Below, piece after piece: positions 18,555 to 26,658 of a stretch of DNA of 38,330 nucleotides. The notes under the pieces were generated by a model that saw only the letters and a program-made list of their open reading frames with translations, did not search any database and was not told the origin of the DNA. The first letter of the stretch is position 1. Each line of letters begins with the position of its first letter. A program made the position numbers and the translations under genes. The stretch spans positions 1 to 38,330 of the forward strand of contig JAEYYW010000028.1 of the NCBI GenBank assembly GCA_023428265.1, written 5' to 3'. The stretch comes from Bacillota bacterium. GTDB taxonomy: Bacteria > Bacillota > Clostridia > Christensenellales > UMGS416.

Positions 18555-19259
18555 ATGAGCGAGTTTATCGAGTTTGGCAGCGTGCGCAAGCTTTACCGCA
18601 TGGGCGAGGTGGAAATTGAAGCGCTGGCCGGCGCGGATTTCACGATCCGGCGGGGCGAGTTTGTCATCATCTGCGGGGCCAGCGGCGCGGGCAAGAGCAC
18701 GATCCTCAACATTCTGGGCGGCATGGACAGCCTCACCTCCGGCACCATTTCGGTGGATGGGGCGATGATCAGCCGCTACAACGCCCGCCAACTGGTGGGC
18801 TACCGGCGCTATGACGTGGGCTTTGTGTTTCAGTTTTACAACCTGGTGCCCAACCTGACCGCGCTGGAAAACGTGGAGCTCGCCGCACAGGTGAGCCGCG
18901 AACCACTGGACATCCGCCAGGTGATGGCAGATGTGGGGCTGCAGGACCGCATGGGCAACTTCCCGTCGCAGCTCTCCGGCGGCGAGCAGCAGCGGGTGGC
19001 CATTGCAAGGGCCCTGGCCAAAAACCCAAAGCTGCTGCTTTGTGACGAGCCCACCGGAGCGCTGGATTATGCCACGGGCAAATCGATCCTGAAGCTTCTG
19101 CAGGACACCTGCCGCGAAACCCACACCACGGTGATCGTGATCTCCCACAACCTGGCCTTCACAGCCCTCGGTGACCGGGTGATCCGCGTCAAAAGCGGCC
19201 GGGTGGACGCCATAGAGACCAACAGCCGGCCGATGGATGCCGAAAGAATCGAGTGGTAG
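18555..19259 (+). CDS. ABC transporter ATP-binding protein, MacB/LolD type
   Basis: A 234-residue ATPase with Walker A GASGAGKST (about 41-49), Q-loop FVFQFYNL, signature LSGGEQQRVAIARAL, Walker B LLLCDEPTGALD and the H-switch ISHN. This MacB/LolD/FtsE-like class powers mechanotransmission by FtsX-type permeases and often handles lipids, peptides or envelope enzymes rather than classical import. GAGGG lies 6 bases before the ATG. It ends 1 base before the permease gene, so the two form a transporter, and it follows the carrier protein by 14 bases. Confidence 0.96.
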   Translation: MSEFIEFGSVRKLYRMGEVEIEALAGADFTIRRGEFVIICGASGAGKSTILNILGGMDSLTSGTISVDGAMISRYNARQLVGYRRYDVGFVFQFYNLVPNLTALENVELAAQVSREPLDIRQVMADVGLQDRMGNFPSQLSGGEQQRVAIARALAKNPKLLLCDEPTGALDYATGKSILKLLQDTCRETHTTVIVISHNLAFTALGDRVIRVKSGRVDAIETNSRPMDAERIEW

Positions 19260-19260
19260 C

Positions 19261-22200
19261 ATGAAGAGCGCCATTTCGCTGGACCTGCTGCGGGAAGTCC
19301 GCAAATCCTGGGCCCGCTTCCTCTCAATCTTTCTGATCGTGCTGATCGGCGTGGGTTTCTTCGCCGGCATCAAGGCCACCGCGCCGGATATGAAACACAC
19401 CGCCGACGGCTACTTCGACCGCTGCGCGATGATGGATGTGCGGATGCTCTCCACGCTCGGGCTGACGGAGGGCGATATCAGTGCCATTGCCGCGCTGGAC
19501 ACGGTGGAGCGGGTGCAGCCCGGCTACTTTGCCGACGCAGTGAGCACCGTGGGCTCCATGGAATATGTGTTCCGGCTGCACAGCATGCCCACCGGCGGGC
19601 AGCCCCCGCTGAACCGCGTGGTGCTGACCGAGGGCCGCCTGCCGGAAAAGTCCGGCGAATGCCTTCTGGAGCAATCCAAATATCTGGATCCTGGCCTCAA
19701 GGTGGGCGACACGCTGCGGGTTTCCTCCGGCAAGGAAACCGCCATCACCGACGGCACGCTGAAAACAGACACGTTCACCATTGTGGGAAAGGCCGTGAGC
19801 CCCCTCTATCTGTGCTTTGACAAAGGTTCTTCAGACATTGGAAACGGCAAGGTGAGCTTTTTTCTGATGGTGCCGGAGCAGGATTTTGCCTATCCGGTAT
19901 ACACCGAAGCGCAGTTGATCGTGAAGGGTGCGGCGGAGCTCAACTGCTACAGCGAAGCATATAGCCGCCTGGTGGAAAAAACGGTGACGGAGCTGGAAAA
20001 CATGGGCCTGGACCGCAGCGGCCTGAGGCTGGCGGAGATCAAGGGCCAGGCCACAGCCCAGCTGGATGAAGCGAAAAAAGAGTATGAGAAGAAGAAAAAG
20101 GAGTATGAGCAGCAAACCGCCGCAGCCAGAGAAAAGCTGGAGCAGGCGCGGGTGGATCTGGAAAAGGCCGAATCCAAGCTGGAGAGCGAAAAGGCAAACT
20201 TCGAGCTCACAACCAAGATGGCCCGCGACCAGATTGAGCAGGCAAAAAAAGACCTGGCAAAGGGAGAGAAGGAATACAGACAGGGTCTGGCTGACTACAA
20301 CCGGGCCAAGGCCCAATACAGTGACGAACTGGCGCAGATGGACAGCGCCGTGAAAGACATCAACACACTGCGCACGCAGGCGCAGCAGGAGATCGCCAGC
20401 ATGAACCAGCAGCTGAGCGATCCCAACCTCTCCCCGGAGGAGAAGCAACAGCTTACGGAAATGATCGCGATGTATCGCAGGTTTCTTGCGGCGACCGAGC
20501 AAGGTGTGAATTCAGCCAACGAACTCAATGGCTTTGCGCAGGGCCAGCTGGCCAGCAGCGAGCGGAAGCTCCGGCAGGCCCGCAAGCAGCTGGACGACGG
20601 CTACAAGCGCGTTGCCCAGTCAGAGGCGGATCTGAAAAAGCAGGAAGAGGCGGCGGCGGCAAAGTTTGCGCAGGCACAGGCCGACATCACCGCCGGCTGG
20701 GCTGAGTATGAGCGCGGCAAGAAGGAGTATGAGCAGTCCGTGGCCAAAGGCGAAGCGGAGCTGGCCGCAGGGCAGGAAAAGATTGTGAAGGCCGAGGATG
20801 AGATCGAGCGCATCAGCAAGCCACAGTGGTTTGTGCTGGACCGCCACGGCAACATCAGCTTTGAGGATTTCGGCATGACGGCCGGGCGGGTGGACGCCAT
20901 CGCCACAGTGTTTCCGGTGTTCTTCTTCCTGGTGGCGGCACTGGTTTGCCTGACCACAATGACCCGCATGGTGGATGAGCAGCGCGGCGGCATCGGGATA
21001 TATAAGGCGCTGGGCTATTCCGACGGCGCCATCGCGGCCAAGTATGTGTGCTACGCGGCGGCGGCCAGCGCGCTGGGCGGAGCGGCGGGCCTGGCCGCGG
21101 GGATGAATGTGTTCCCCGAGGTGATTTACCGCTCATGGCTGATGAAATATGAAATGCCGCCGCTGCAGACCATCAGCCAGCCGCTGCTGATGGCGATCAG
21201 CCTGCTGATGGGCGTGCTGGTGACCACAGTGACGGCCTGGGCGGCCTGCCGCAAGGAGCTGGCGGATGCCCCTGCCACGCTGATGCGGCCGAAGGCGCCG
21301 AAACCGGGCAAGCGCATTTTGCTGGAACGGCTGGGCTTTTTGTGGCGGCGGCTGAGTTTTTCGCAGAAGGTCACAATGCGCAACCTTTTCCGCTACAAAA
21401 AACGCTTCTGGATGGCTGTGGCCGGCATCGCCGGCTGCACGGCGCTGCTGGTGGCGGGCTTTGGCCTGAATGACTCCATCAGCCAGGTGGTGGACCGGCA
21501 GTTCAACCAGATCTTCACCTATGACCTGAATCTGCGCTTCACCGCCAGCGCCAGCGAGCAGCAGCGAGACGCCGCCGCGCAGACGCTCCGGCGGGATGCC
21601 AACGCCCAGTCCTGGCTGGATTCGGCGGAGCTGAACGCCAAGGCCCGCGGCAGCGGTGACGACATTGCCGCGACGCTCGTGGTGCCGAAGGACCCGGCGG
21701 CATTCGCCCAATATGTGGCGCTGCGCACCCGCACGGGCCGGCAGCCCATCACGCTTGGTGAAAGCGGCGTGGTGCTCACCGAAAAGCTCGCCAAGGAGCT
21801 GGGCGTGGGCCTGGGCGGCACAATTGAGCTGGACAATGGCCTGGGAGGGCGCAAGAAAGTGACCGTGGTGGCGATCACGGAGCAGTATCTGTTCCATTAC
21901 ATCTATATGACGCCATCGCTCTACAGGCAGGTGTTCCGGCTTGAACCCTCGATGAACTGCCTGATGATCCGGCTGGAAGACAGCTCAGCCAAAGCGGAGG
22001 AAGCCCTTGCCCAAAAGCTGATCGGCGGCGGCGGTGTGGCCTCGGTCACATTTTACTCGGCGCTGGCAGATTCCTTTGCCCAGACGGTGAAAAGCCTAAA
22101 CGCCATCGTGCTGGTGATCATCCTCTGCGCGGGGCTGCTTGCCTTCGTGGTGCTCTATAACCTCACCAACATCAACATCGGCGAGCGCGTGCGTGAGATT

Positions 22201-22497
22201 GCCACGGTGAAGGTGCTGGGTTTCACTGACCGGGAGCAGTCAGGCTATGTGTTTCGGGAAAACGTGCTGCTTTCATTGCTGGGAGCGGCCATCGGCCTGG
22301 GGCTTGGCGTACTGCTGCACCGCTACATCATGGAAAGCATCGAGCAGACGGGCATCATGTTTGGCAACGCCATCGAGCCGGTCAGCTTCTGCTGGTCCTT
22401 TTTGCTCACAATGGTCTTCACCGGCATTGTGATCCTGGTGATGGTGCCCCGGCTGCGGCGCATCCCGATGGTGGAATCGCTGAAGTCGGTGGAGTAA
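19261..22497 (+). CDS. Large FtsX-like ABC permease with extracytoplasmic coiled coil
   Basis: A 1078-residue membrane protein. One helix near the N-terminus (about 15-40) leads to an extracytoplasmic domain, then a charged coiled coil at about 256-518 with repeats of KKEYE and KAQ-type heptads; three helices (about 544-568, 593-617, 635-660) form the first FtsX domain; a further helix (about 713-735), a second extracytoplasmic domain and three C-terminal helices (about 945-970, 1000-1020, 1040-1063) form the second. This is the duplicated FtsX layout of Gram-positive exporters. The ATG at 19261 lies 1 base past the ATPase stop. Substrate unknown. Confidence 0.94.
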   Translation: MKSAISLDLLREVRKSWARFLSIFLIVLIGVGFFAGIKATAPDMKHTADGYFDRCAMMDVRMLSTLGLTEGDISAIAALDTVERVQPGYFADAVSTVGSMEYVFRLHSMPTGGQPPLNRVVLTEGRLPEKSGECLLEQSKYLDPGLKVGDTLRVSSGKETAITDGTLKTDTFTIVGKAVSPLYLCFDKGSSDIGNGKVSFFLMVPEQDFAYPVYTEAQLIVKGAAELNCYSEAYSRLVEKTVTELENMGLDRSGLRLAEIKGQATAQLDEAKKEYEKKKKEYEQQTAAAREKLEQARVDLEKAESKLESEKANFELTTKMARDQIEQAKKDLAKGEKEYRQGLADYNRAKAQYSDELAQMDSAVKDINTLRTQAQQEIASMNQQLSDPNLSPEEKQQLTEMIAMYRRFLAATEQGVNSANELNGFAQGQLASSERKLRQARKQLDDGYKRVAQSEADLKKQEEAAAAKFAQAQADITAGWAEYERGKKEYEQSVAKGEAELAAGQEKIVKAEDEIERISKPQWFVLDRHGNISFEDFGMTAGRVDAIATVFPVFFFLVAALVCLTTMTRMVDEQRGGIGIYKALGYSDGAIAAKYVCYAAAASALGGAAGLAAGMNVFPEVIYRSWLMKYEMPPLQTISQPLLMAISLLMGVLVTTVTAWAACRKELADAPATLMRPKAPKPGKRILLERLGFLWRRLSFSQKVTMRNLFRYKKRFWMAVAGIAGCTALLVAGFGLNDSISQVVDRQFNQIFTYDLNLRFTASASEQQRDAAAQTLRRDANAQSWLDSAELNAKARGSGDDIAATLVVPKDPAAFAQYVALRTRTGRQPITLGESGVVLTEKLAKELGVGLGGTIELDNGLGGRKKVTVVAITEQYLFHYIYMTPSLYRQVFRLEPSMNCLMIRLEDSSAKAEEALAQKLIGGGGVASVTFYSALADSFAQTVKSLNAIVLVIILCAGLLAFVVLYNLTNINIGERVREIATVKVLGFTDREQSGYVFRENVLLSLLGAAIGLGLGVLLHRYIMESIEQTGIMFGNAIEPVSFCWSFLLTMVFTGIVILVMVPRLRRIPMVESLKSVE

Positions 22498-22500
22498 GAA

Positions 22501-22675
22501 ATCCCCCCTGTCGCTGCTGCGACATCCCCCCTTGAATCATTGCTTCGCAATGACAAGGGCGGGTGGGGAGGGACTAACTTTGAGTCTGTACTATCTCCCC
22601 CCTACCCTCCCTTAAGTCGGTGCGCTCAGCACCGACGGCAAAGGGGGGATGTCACCTTCAGGTGACAGGGGGGAT
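22501..22675. repeat. Intergenic palindrome-rich repeat, copy C (diverged)
   Basis: It is bounded by inverted ends ATCCCCCCTGTC (22501-22512) and GACAGGGGGGAT (22664-22675). Inside are GTCGC/GCGAC, TCATTGC/GCAATGA, GTCGGTGC/GCACCGAC and TGTCACC/GGTGACA hairpins. It shares the frame CCCCC(C)TGTC-hairpin-GACATCCCCC with copies A and B but differs in every hairpin. It lies inside the ligase-to-transpeptidase gene block, between the permease and the condensation enzyme. Confidence 0.8.
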
Positions 22676-22694
22676 CTTTACGGAGGTAATCGAT

Positions 22695-24086
22695 ATGAAA
22701 CAAGCCCCAATTCTTTACGGCATGACCGCCGCGCAAAACATCCTGTTCTACAGCCAGAAGTTCACGCTGCACAAGCAGGTGAACAACATCTTCACACTGA
22801 TGCTGCTGGAGCGGCCTCTGGATTTCAGCATGCTGCGGCAAGCCGTGCGGATGGCCTATGATCAGGTGGACGCGCTGCACATCCGCCTGAAAAAGGTGAA
22901 AGGCCGCGTGGTGCAATATTTCCTGCCGGACAGCAACCCCCTGATCGGGATACTGGATTTCACCGGAAAAACGCAGGCGCAGATGGATCACAGGCTCTAC
23001 CGGCTGGCGTCACGGCCGTTTTATCTGCTCAACAGACCGTTGAGCCGTGTGTGGATGGTGCGCTCGCCGGAGGGGATGTGCGGTATTTTTCTGGGCGTGA
23101 GCCACATGATCATGGACTCCTGGGCCATTTGCATGCTGATGAAGCATGTGGCGGATCTCTATCGCGCCGAAGCCGGCGAGACGGATCCGCCCAAGCCGCC
23201 GGCGCTGCACGAGCCGCTGCTGGCCAAAGACCTGGACTATAAAAACACCGAGCAATATCAGAAAGACCTGGACTTCTGGCGCGCCGAGTGCAGGCGGGCG
23301 GAGCCGTGGTACACCCACATCAACGGCCCTTCGGTGCTGGAGGCATACCGCAGAAAAATGAAGAACCCCGGGCTGCAGGCAGCTTCGGGTTTCACGCTGC
23401 GCACCCGCGCGCTGCACGAGGTGCTTGTGATCCCGGCTGCAGATGTGGCAAAGCTTTCGGCATTCTGCGAGGAGCACAACCTGCCGCTGCAGGCGCTGTT
23501 TATGCTGGGTGTGCGCACCTGCCTTTCCAAGCGCAACGGCAGGCAGAAAGACATCAGCATTTATTCCACCGTGGCCAGGCGCGGCACCCTGGCCGAGAAG
23601 CGCTCCGGCGGCACCAGGGTGCACCCGGTGATCTTCCGCACCGTCATTTCCGCCACCGACAGCTTCCTCTCCGCAGCCCGGCAAGTGGCGGAGAGGCAGA
23701 CGGAGGTGTATCGCCATGCCGAAATCGACATGCTGGAGGTCAAACGGATCAGCGACAACGCCTATCGCGGCGGCGAGCAGATGGGCTCCTACCAGTCAGT
23801 TTCCCTGACCTTCCAGCCGGTGCAGCTGGCGCTCTCCGGCGGCGTGCCGGTGCACACCAAGTGGTATTGCAACGGCGTCTCCTCACAGCCGTTTTACCTC
23901 ACGGTGATGGATGACGACGGCTCCGGCGGCCTGAGGTGCTACTACGAATACCAGCGCAGCGTCGTGAAGCGGCACACGGTGCTGGGCTTCCACGACGATC
24001 TTGTAAACGTGATGCTGACCGGCGTGGAAAACCCCGGGCTCACCGTGGGCCAGTTGCTGGACCTGCTGCCGGAACGCGACGCCTGA
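22695..24086 (+). CDS. Stand-alone condensation-domain protein
   Basis: A 463-residue protein with the two-lobe fold expected for NRPS condensation and related CoA/ACP-dependent acyltransferases. The active-site motif normally written HHxxxDG reads S136-H-M-I-M-D-S142: the catalytic second His and the Asp are kept, the first His and the Gly are not. Later, a DFxGR-like latch is not clear. No carrier or adenylation domain is fused. With the upstream ligase and carrier protein it would join an activated acyl group to an amine or alcohol. GGAGG lies 8 bases before the ATG. It follows a repeat and precedes a transpeptidase-like gene by 76 bases. Confidence 0.85.
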   Translation: MKQAPILYGMTAAQNILFYSQKFTLHKQVNNIFTLMLLERPLDFSMLRQAVRMAYDQVDALHIRLKKVKGRVVQYFLPDSNPLIGILDFTGKTQAQMDHRLYRLASRPFYLLNRPLSRVWMVRSPEGMCGIFLGVSHMIMDSWAICMLMKHVADLYRAEAGETDPPKPPALHEPLLAKDLDYKNTEQYQKDLDFWRAECRRAEPWYTHINGPSVLEAYRRKMKNPGLQAASGFTLRTRALHEVLVIPAADVAKLSAFCEEHNLPLQALFMLGVRTCLSKRNGRQKDISIYSTVARRGTLAEKRSGGTRVHPVIFRTVISATDSFLSAARQVAERQTEVYRHAEIDMLEVKRISDNAYRGGEQMGSYQSVSLTFQPVQLALSGGVPVHTKWYCNGVSSQPFYLTVMDDDGSGGLRCYYEYQRSVVKRHTVLGFHDDLVNVMLTGVENPGLTVGQLLDLLPERDA

Positions 24087-24162
24087 TGCGCGATGATTGT
24101 TGCATCGCTGCGCCTGCAATGATAAGATAAGGGCACTCTCCCCTGTGAGGTGTCAGCCAACC

Positions 24163-24804
24163 ATGCACCGAAAAATTCTTCCGCTCCTGCTTGCGGCGGC
24201 GCTGCTCTTCCTGGCGGCGCCTGGCCCCGCCGTGTCTGCCGAAAGCACATATATGAGCCCTTTGAAGGCCAGCCCGAACATGAACATCCGCCCCATCGTG
24301 GATTCCGGCTATTACCAGCTGATTGTGGACAAGGAGACGCAGGTCACCACGGTGCTCCGCCGCGACGAATCCGGGCAATACACGATCATCGAGCGGCAGA
24401 TGCTGTGCTCCACCGGCGTGCCGCCAAGGACATACCCCGGCACATTCAAGATCAGCACCAAGCGCCGGTGGCTCAGCTCCCCGCCAAAAAACGGAAGGCC
24501 CCAAAGCTACGAGCAGTTTGCCGTGTGCTTCAACAAGCCCATTTGGTTTCACTCCACAGTGTTTTCCAAGATGGACCCCAACACGATGGAGCCGGACTCC
24601 TATGAAAACCTGGGCCAGCCCGTCTCCGCCGGCTGCGTGCGGCTCAGCGTGCGCGACGCGATGTGGGTCTATGTGAACTGCCCGGCCGGCACCGTGGTCA
24701 AGGTTGTGTTGAGCGGCGGGCCCACGCCCGTCTGCCTGGAGCCGCTGCCGGAGCTGGTAGAAGGCACGACGTATGACCCCACTGACCCACTGGTCATCAA
24801 CTGA
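24163..24804 (+). CDS. Secreted L,D-transpeptidase (YkuD) family protein
   Basis: A 213-residue exported protein. A signal peptide (KK-type head, hydrophobic LLLAAALLFLAAP, cleavage near AVSA-ES at about 27) leads to a YkuD domain with the conserved His at 130 (IWFHST) and catalytic Cys at 158 in SAGCVRL. Such enzymes make 3-3 crosslinks or attach proteins to peptidoglycan. The ATG at 24163 begins the signal peptide; GAGGTG lies 12 bases upstream. It is the last gene before a strong terminator and follows the condensation enzyme by 76 bases, so it may act on the cluster product or be a bystander. Confidence 0.9.
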   Translation: MHRKILPLLLAAALLFLAAPGPAVSAESTYMSPLKASPNMNIRPIVDSGYYQLIVDKETQVTTVLRRDESGQYTIIERQMLCSTGVPPRTYPGTFKISTKRRWLSSPPKNGRPQSYEQFAVCFNKPIWFHSTVFSKMDPNTMEPDSYENLGQPVSAGCVRLSVRDAMWVYVNCPAGTVVKVVLSGGPTPVCLEPLPELVEGTTYDPTDPLVIN

Positions 24805-24814
24805 TGCAAAGCAA

Positions 24815-24855
24815 AACCGGGCAGGCTCCTCATTCGGGCCTGCCCGGTTTTTTAT
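24815..24855. terminator. Bidirectional intrinsic terminator
   Basis: CCGGGCAGGC/GCCTGCCCGG with an 11-base loop is followed by TTTTTT on the plus strand and has AAAA before it, which gives TTTT on the minus strand. It lies between the converging transpeptidase and ferredoxin genes and serves both. Confidence 0.92.
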
Positions 24856-25590
24856 TCAGCCAAGAATTTCACCGTTGGTGTCAATCGTGACCACCTGCCA
24901 GGGGATCATCACCCCGGCGCGCATCATCGCCTGCTTGGCCGCCTGCACAATCCCGCCGCAGCAGGGCACCGACATCCGGAGCACCGTGAGCGACTGGATT
25001 TCATTCATGCGCAGTATCATCTCCAGCTTCTCCGAATAATCGGCGTCGTCCAGCTTGGGGCAGCCGATCAACGTGACGCGGCCCTTCATCCACTTGCTGT
25101 GCACATTGGCGTTGGCATAAGCGGTGCAGTCTGCCGCCACCAGCAGGTGGGCGTTTTGGAAATAGGGCGCGTTGGGCGCAACCAGCTGGATCTGCACCGG
25201 CCACTGCCGCAGCTCCGAAGGCTGCTCGCCCGCAGGCGCCACCGAGACGGTTTCAACAGGTTGAGCCGCCTTGCGCTCGATCGTGCGGGCGTGGGTGCCG
25301 GGGCAGCCACAGGCCAGAGGTTTCACCTCTTCCTGCTGGACGGCTTTCTTCTGCTCCGCCAGATGTTTTTCCACTGCCGCCGCGTCAAATGCCGCCGCCT
25401 CACGCTCCTCGATGTGGATGGCGTCCACCGGGCATGCCGGCAGGCAGGCGCCCAGGCCGTCGCAATAGCTTTCGCTGATGAGCTTGGCCTTGCCGTCGAT
25501 CATCCGGATTGCCCCTTCGTGGCAGGCGCTGGCACACAGGCCGCAGCCGTTGCATTTGCTTTCGTCTATCGTGATGATGTTGCGTTTCAT
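24856..25590 (-). CDS. 4Fe-4S ferredoxin-like protein
   Basis: A 244-residue protein with two 4Fe-4S motifs near the N-terminus: CNGCGLCASAC (about 13-23) and the variant CDGLGACLPAC (about 43-53), followed by an Ala/Glu-rich linker and an alpha/beta C-terminal half that keeps CPKL and VPCCGG, further Cys that may bind metal. The variant second cluster with a GLG insertion is a known pattern of anaerobe ferredoxins of unknown partner. A GGGAGGG lies 8 bases before the ATG at 25590 (a second ATG 6 bases upstream is too close). It is monocistronic and ends at a terminator. Redox partner unknown. Confidence 0.9.
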   Translation of the reverse strand: MKRNIITIDESKCNGCGLCASACHEGAIRMIDGKAKLISESYCDGLGACLPACPVDAIHIEEREAAAFDAAAVEKHLAEQKKAVQQEEVKPLACGCPGTHARTIERKAAQPVETVSVAPAGEQPSELRQWPVQIQLVAPNAPYFQNAHLLVAADCTAYANANVHSKWMKGRVTLIGCPKLDDADYSEKLEMILRMNEIQSLTVLRMSVPCCGGIVQAAKQAMMRAGVMIPWQVVTIDTNGEILG

Positions 25591-25698
25591 ATCCATACCC
25601 TCCCTGTTTCTGATGGTTGCATTGTACCGTTATTCCCTGCATTCATCGGTAACTTAGGCAACATTTCAACAGGATCAATGAAATTGTCCAAATGCATC

Positions 25699-25745
25699 TT
25701 GACGCGTTATATCATGCCGCGTTATAATCGCCGCGTGATATAGCG
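25699..25745 (+). promoter_or_regulatory. Promoter and palindromic operator of the padR gene
   Basis: TTGACG (25699-25704) and TATAAT (25723-25728) are 18 bases apart. CGTTATATCA (25705-25714) and TGATATAGCG (25736-25745) form an inverted repeat with one mismatch that brackets the -10 box. TATATCA/TGATATA half-sites are usual for PadR-type regulators in Clostridia, so autoregulation is likely. Confidence 0.72.
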
Positions 25746-25780
25746 AGCCACGATGCAACAACAGATTTTGTGAGAGGCAA

Positions 25781-26113
25781 ATGGATATTGAGAAACTGAA
25801 AAAAGAATATCTGCCGATGTCTGAAACAGCATACTACACGCTCCTCTCCCTGAGCGAGGTGCGCCATGGCTATGGCATCATGCAGCATGTGGAGGAGCTC
25901 ACGGGCCGGCGCATCCGGCTTGGAGCAGGCACTGTCTACGGCACGCTTTCCAGGATGGAGAAAGACGGATTGATCCGCGCGGCGGCGGAAGTGGAGCGGC
26001 GCAAGCTTTACCAGATCACGCCGGCCGGTGTGGAGCTGCTGAAAGCGGAGGCGGCCAGGATCCGGGAGTTGTATGAGAACGGCAAAAAGGTGAGGAGTGA
26101 TCTTTATGACTGA
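25781..26113 (+). CDS. PadR-family transcriptional regulator
   Basis: A 110-residue winged-helix regulator. The N-terminal domain has SETAYYTLLSLSEVRHGYGI, the recognition segment LGAGTVYGTLSRMEKDGLI and the beta wing RRKLYQITPAG, then a short dimerisation helix. GAGAGG lies 3 bases before the ATG. The gene overlaps the DUF2812 gene by 8 bases, a pairing that is common in Clostridia, so the membrane protein is its likely regulated partner. An operator overlaps its promoter. Confidence 0.95.
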   Translation: MDIEKLKKEYLPMSETAYYTLLSLSEVRHGYGIMQHVEELTGRRIRLGAGTVYGTLSRMEKDGLIRAAAEVERRKLYQITPAGVELLKAEAARIRELYENGKKVRSDLYD

Positions 26114-26648
26114 CCGCAAAAAGGCAAGCAAATGGTGGTGGCCGTGGCAGATCGAGAAGATCGAGGCATACCTGGAGGGCATGGCCCGGCAAGGATGGAT
26201 GCTGGCGGAAACCGATTGGACATGCACCAAATTCCTCTTTGAAAAAAGAGAACCGGCAAAAGTGCGGTTTTGTGTGGACTATCAACCCAAGGAAAGCCAG
26301 GATTACCTGACCCTGCTTGGCGACGACGGATGGAAGATGGAGCACCGGGGGTCCGGGTGGTATGTGTGGAGCAAGGAGTATCAGGACGAGAGGCCGGAAA
26401 TATATACAGACCGCGACTCCCTGCTGCACCGCAGCAAGACGATCCTTGCTTCCTTTTCCGCAGTGCTGACGGCGCAGATCCCCATTGGTGTGTCTTTGCT
26501 GAACAACCTGGCCGGAAAATCAACCTTTGCACTGGCGCTGATAATCCTGTGGGGCGCGGCGGTGTCTTTGATGGCCGGCGTGGTAATTGGGATGGCCTTG
26601 GGCATCAGCAAGATCAACAAACAGGCCGCTACAAAAAGGATACCGTGA
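26106..26648 (+). CDS. DUF2812-family membrane protein
   Basis: A 180-residue protein. The soluble N-terminal part (about 1-105) has WPWQIEKIEAYLEGMARQGW and RFCVDYQPKE, the DUF2812 signature region, and two transmembrane helices follow (about 110-132 and 138-165). The function is unknown; the gene nearly always follows a PadR regulator. The ATG at 26106 overlaps the PadR gene (AGGAG 8 bases upstream), so it is translationally coupled. It could be a sensor or effector of the PadR response. Confidence 0.85.
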   Translation: MTDRKKASKWWWPWQIEKIEAYLEGMARQGWMLAETDWTCTKFLFEKREPAKVRFCVDYQPKESQDYLTLLGDDGWKMEHRGSGWYVWSKEYQDERPEIYTDRDSLLHRSKTILASFSAVLTAQIPIGVSLLNNLAGKSTFALALIILWGAAVSLMAGVVIGMALGISKINKQAATKRIP

Positions 26649-26658
26649 TGTGCTACAG

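Noticed and set aside
22501..22675. CRISPR array or phage attachment site
   Set aside because: Repeats are nested hairpins of changing sequence, without regular spacers, Cas genes or an integrase.
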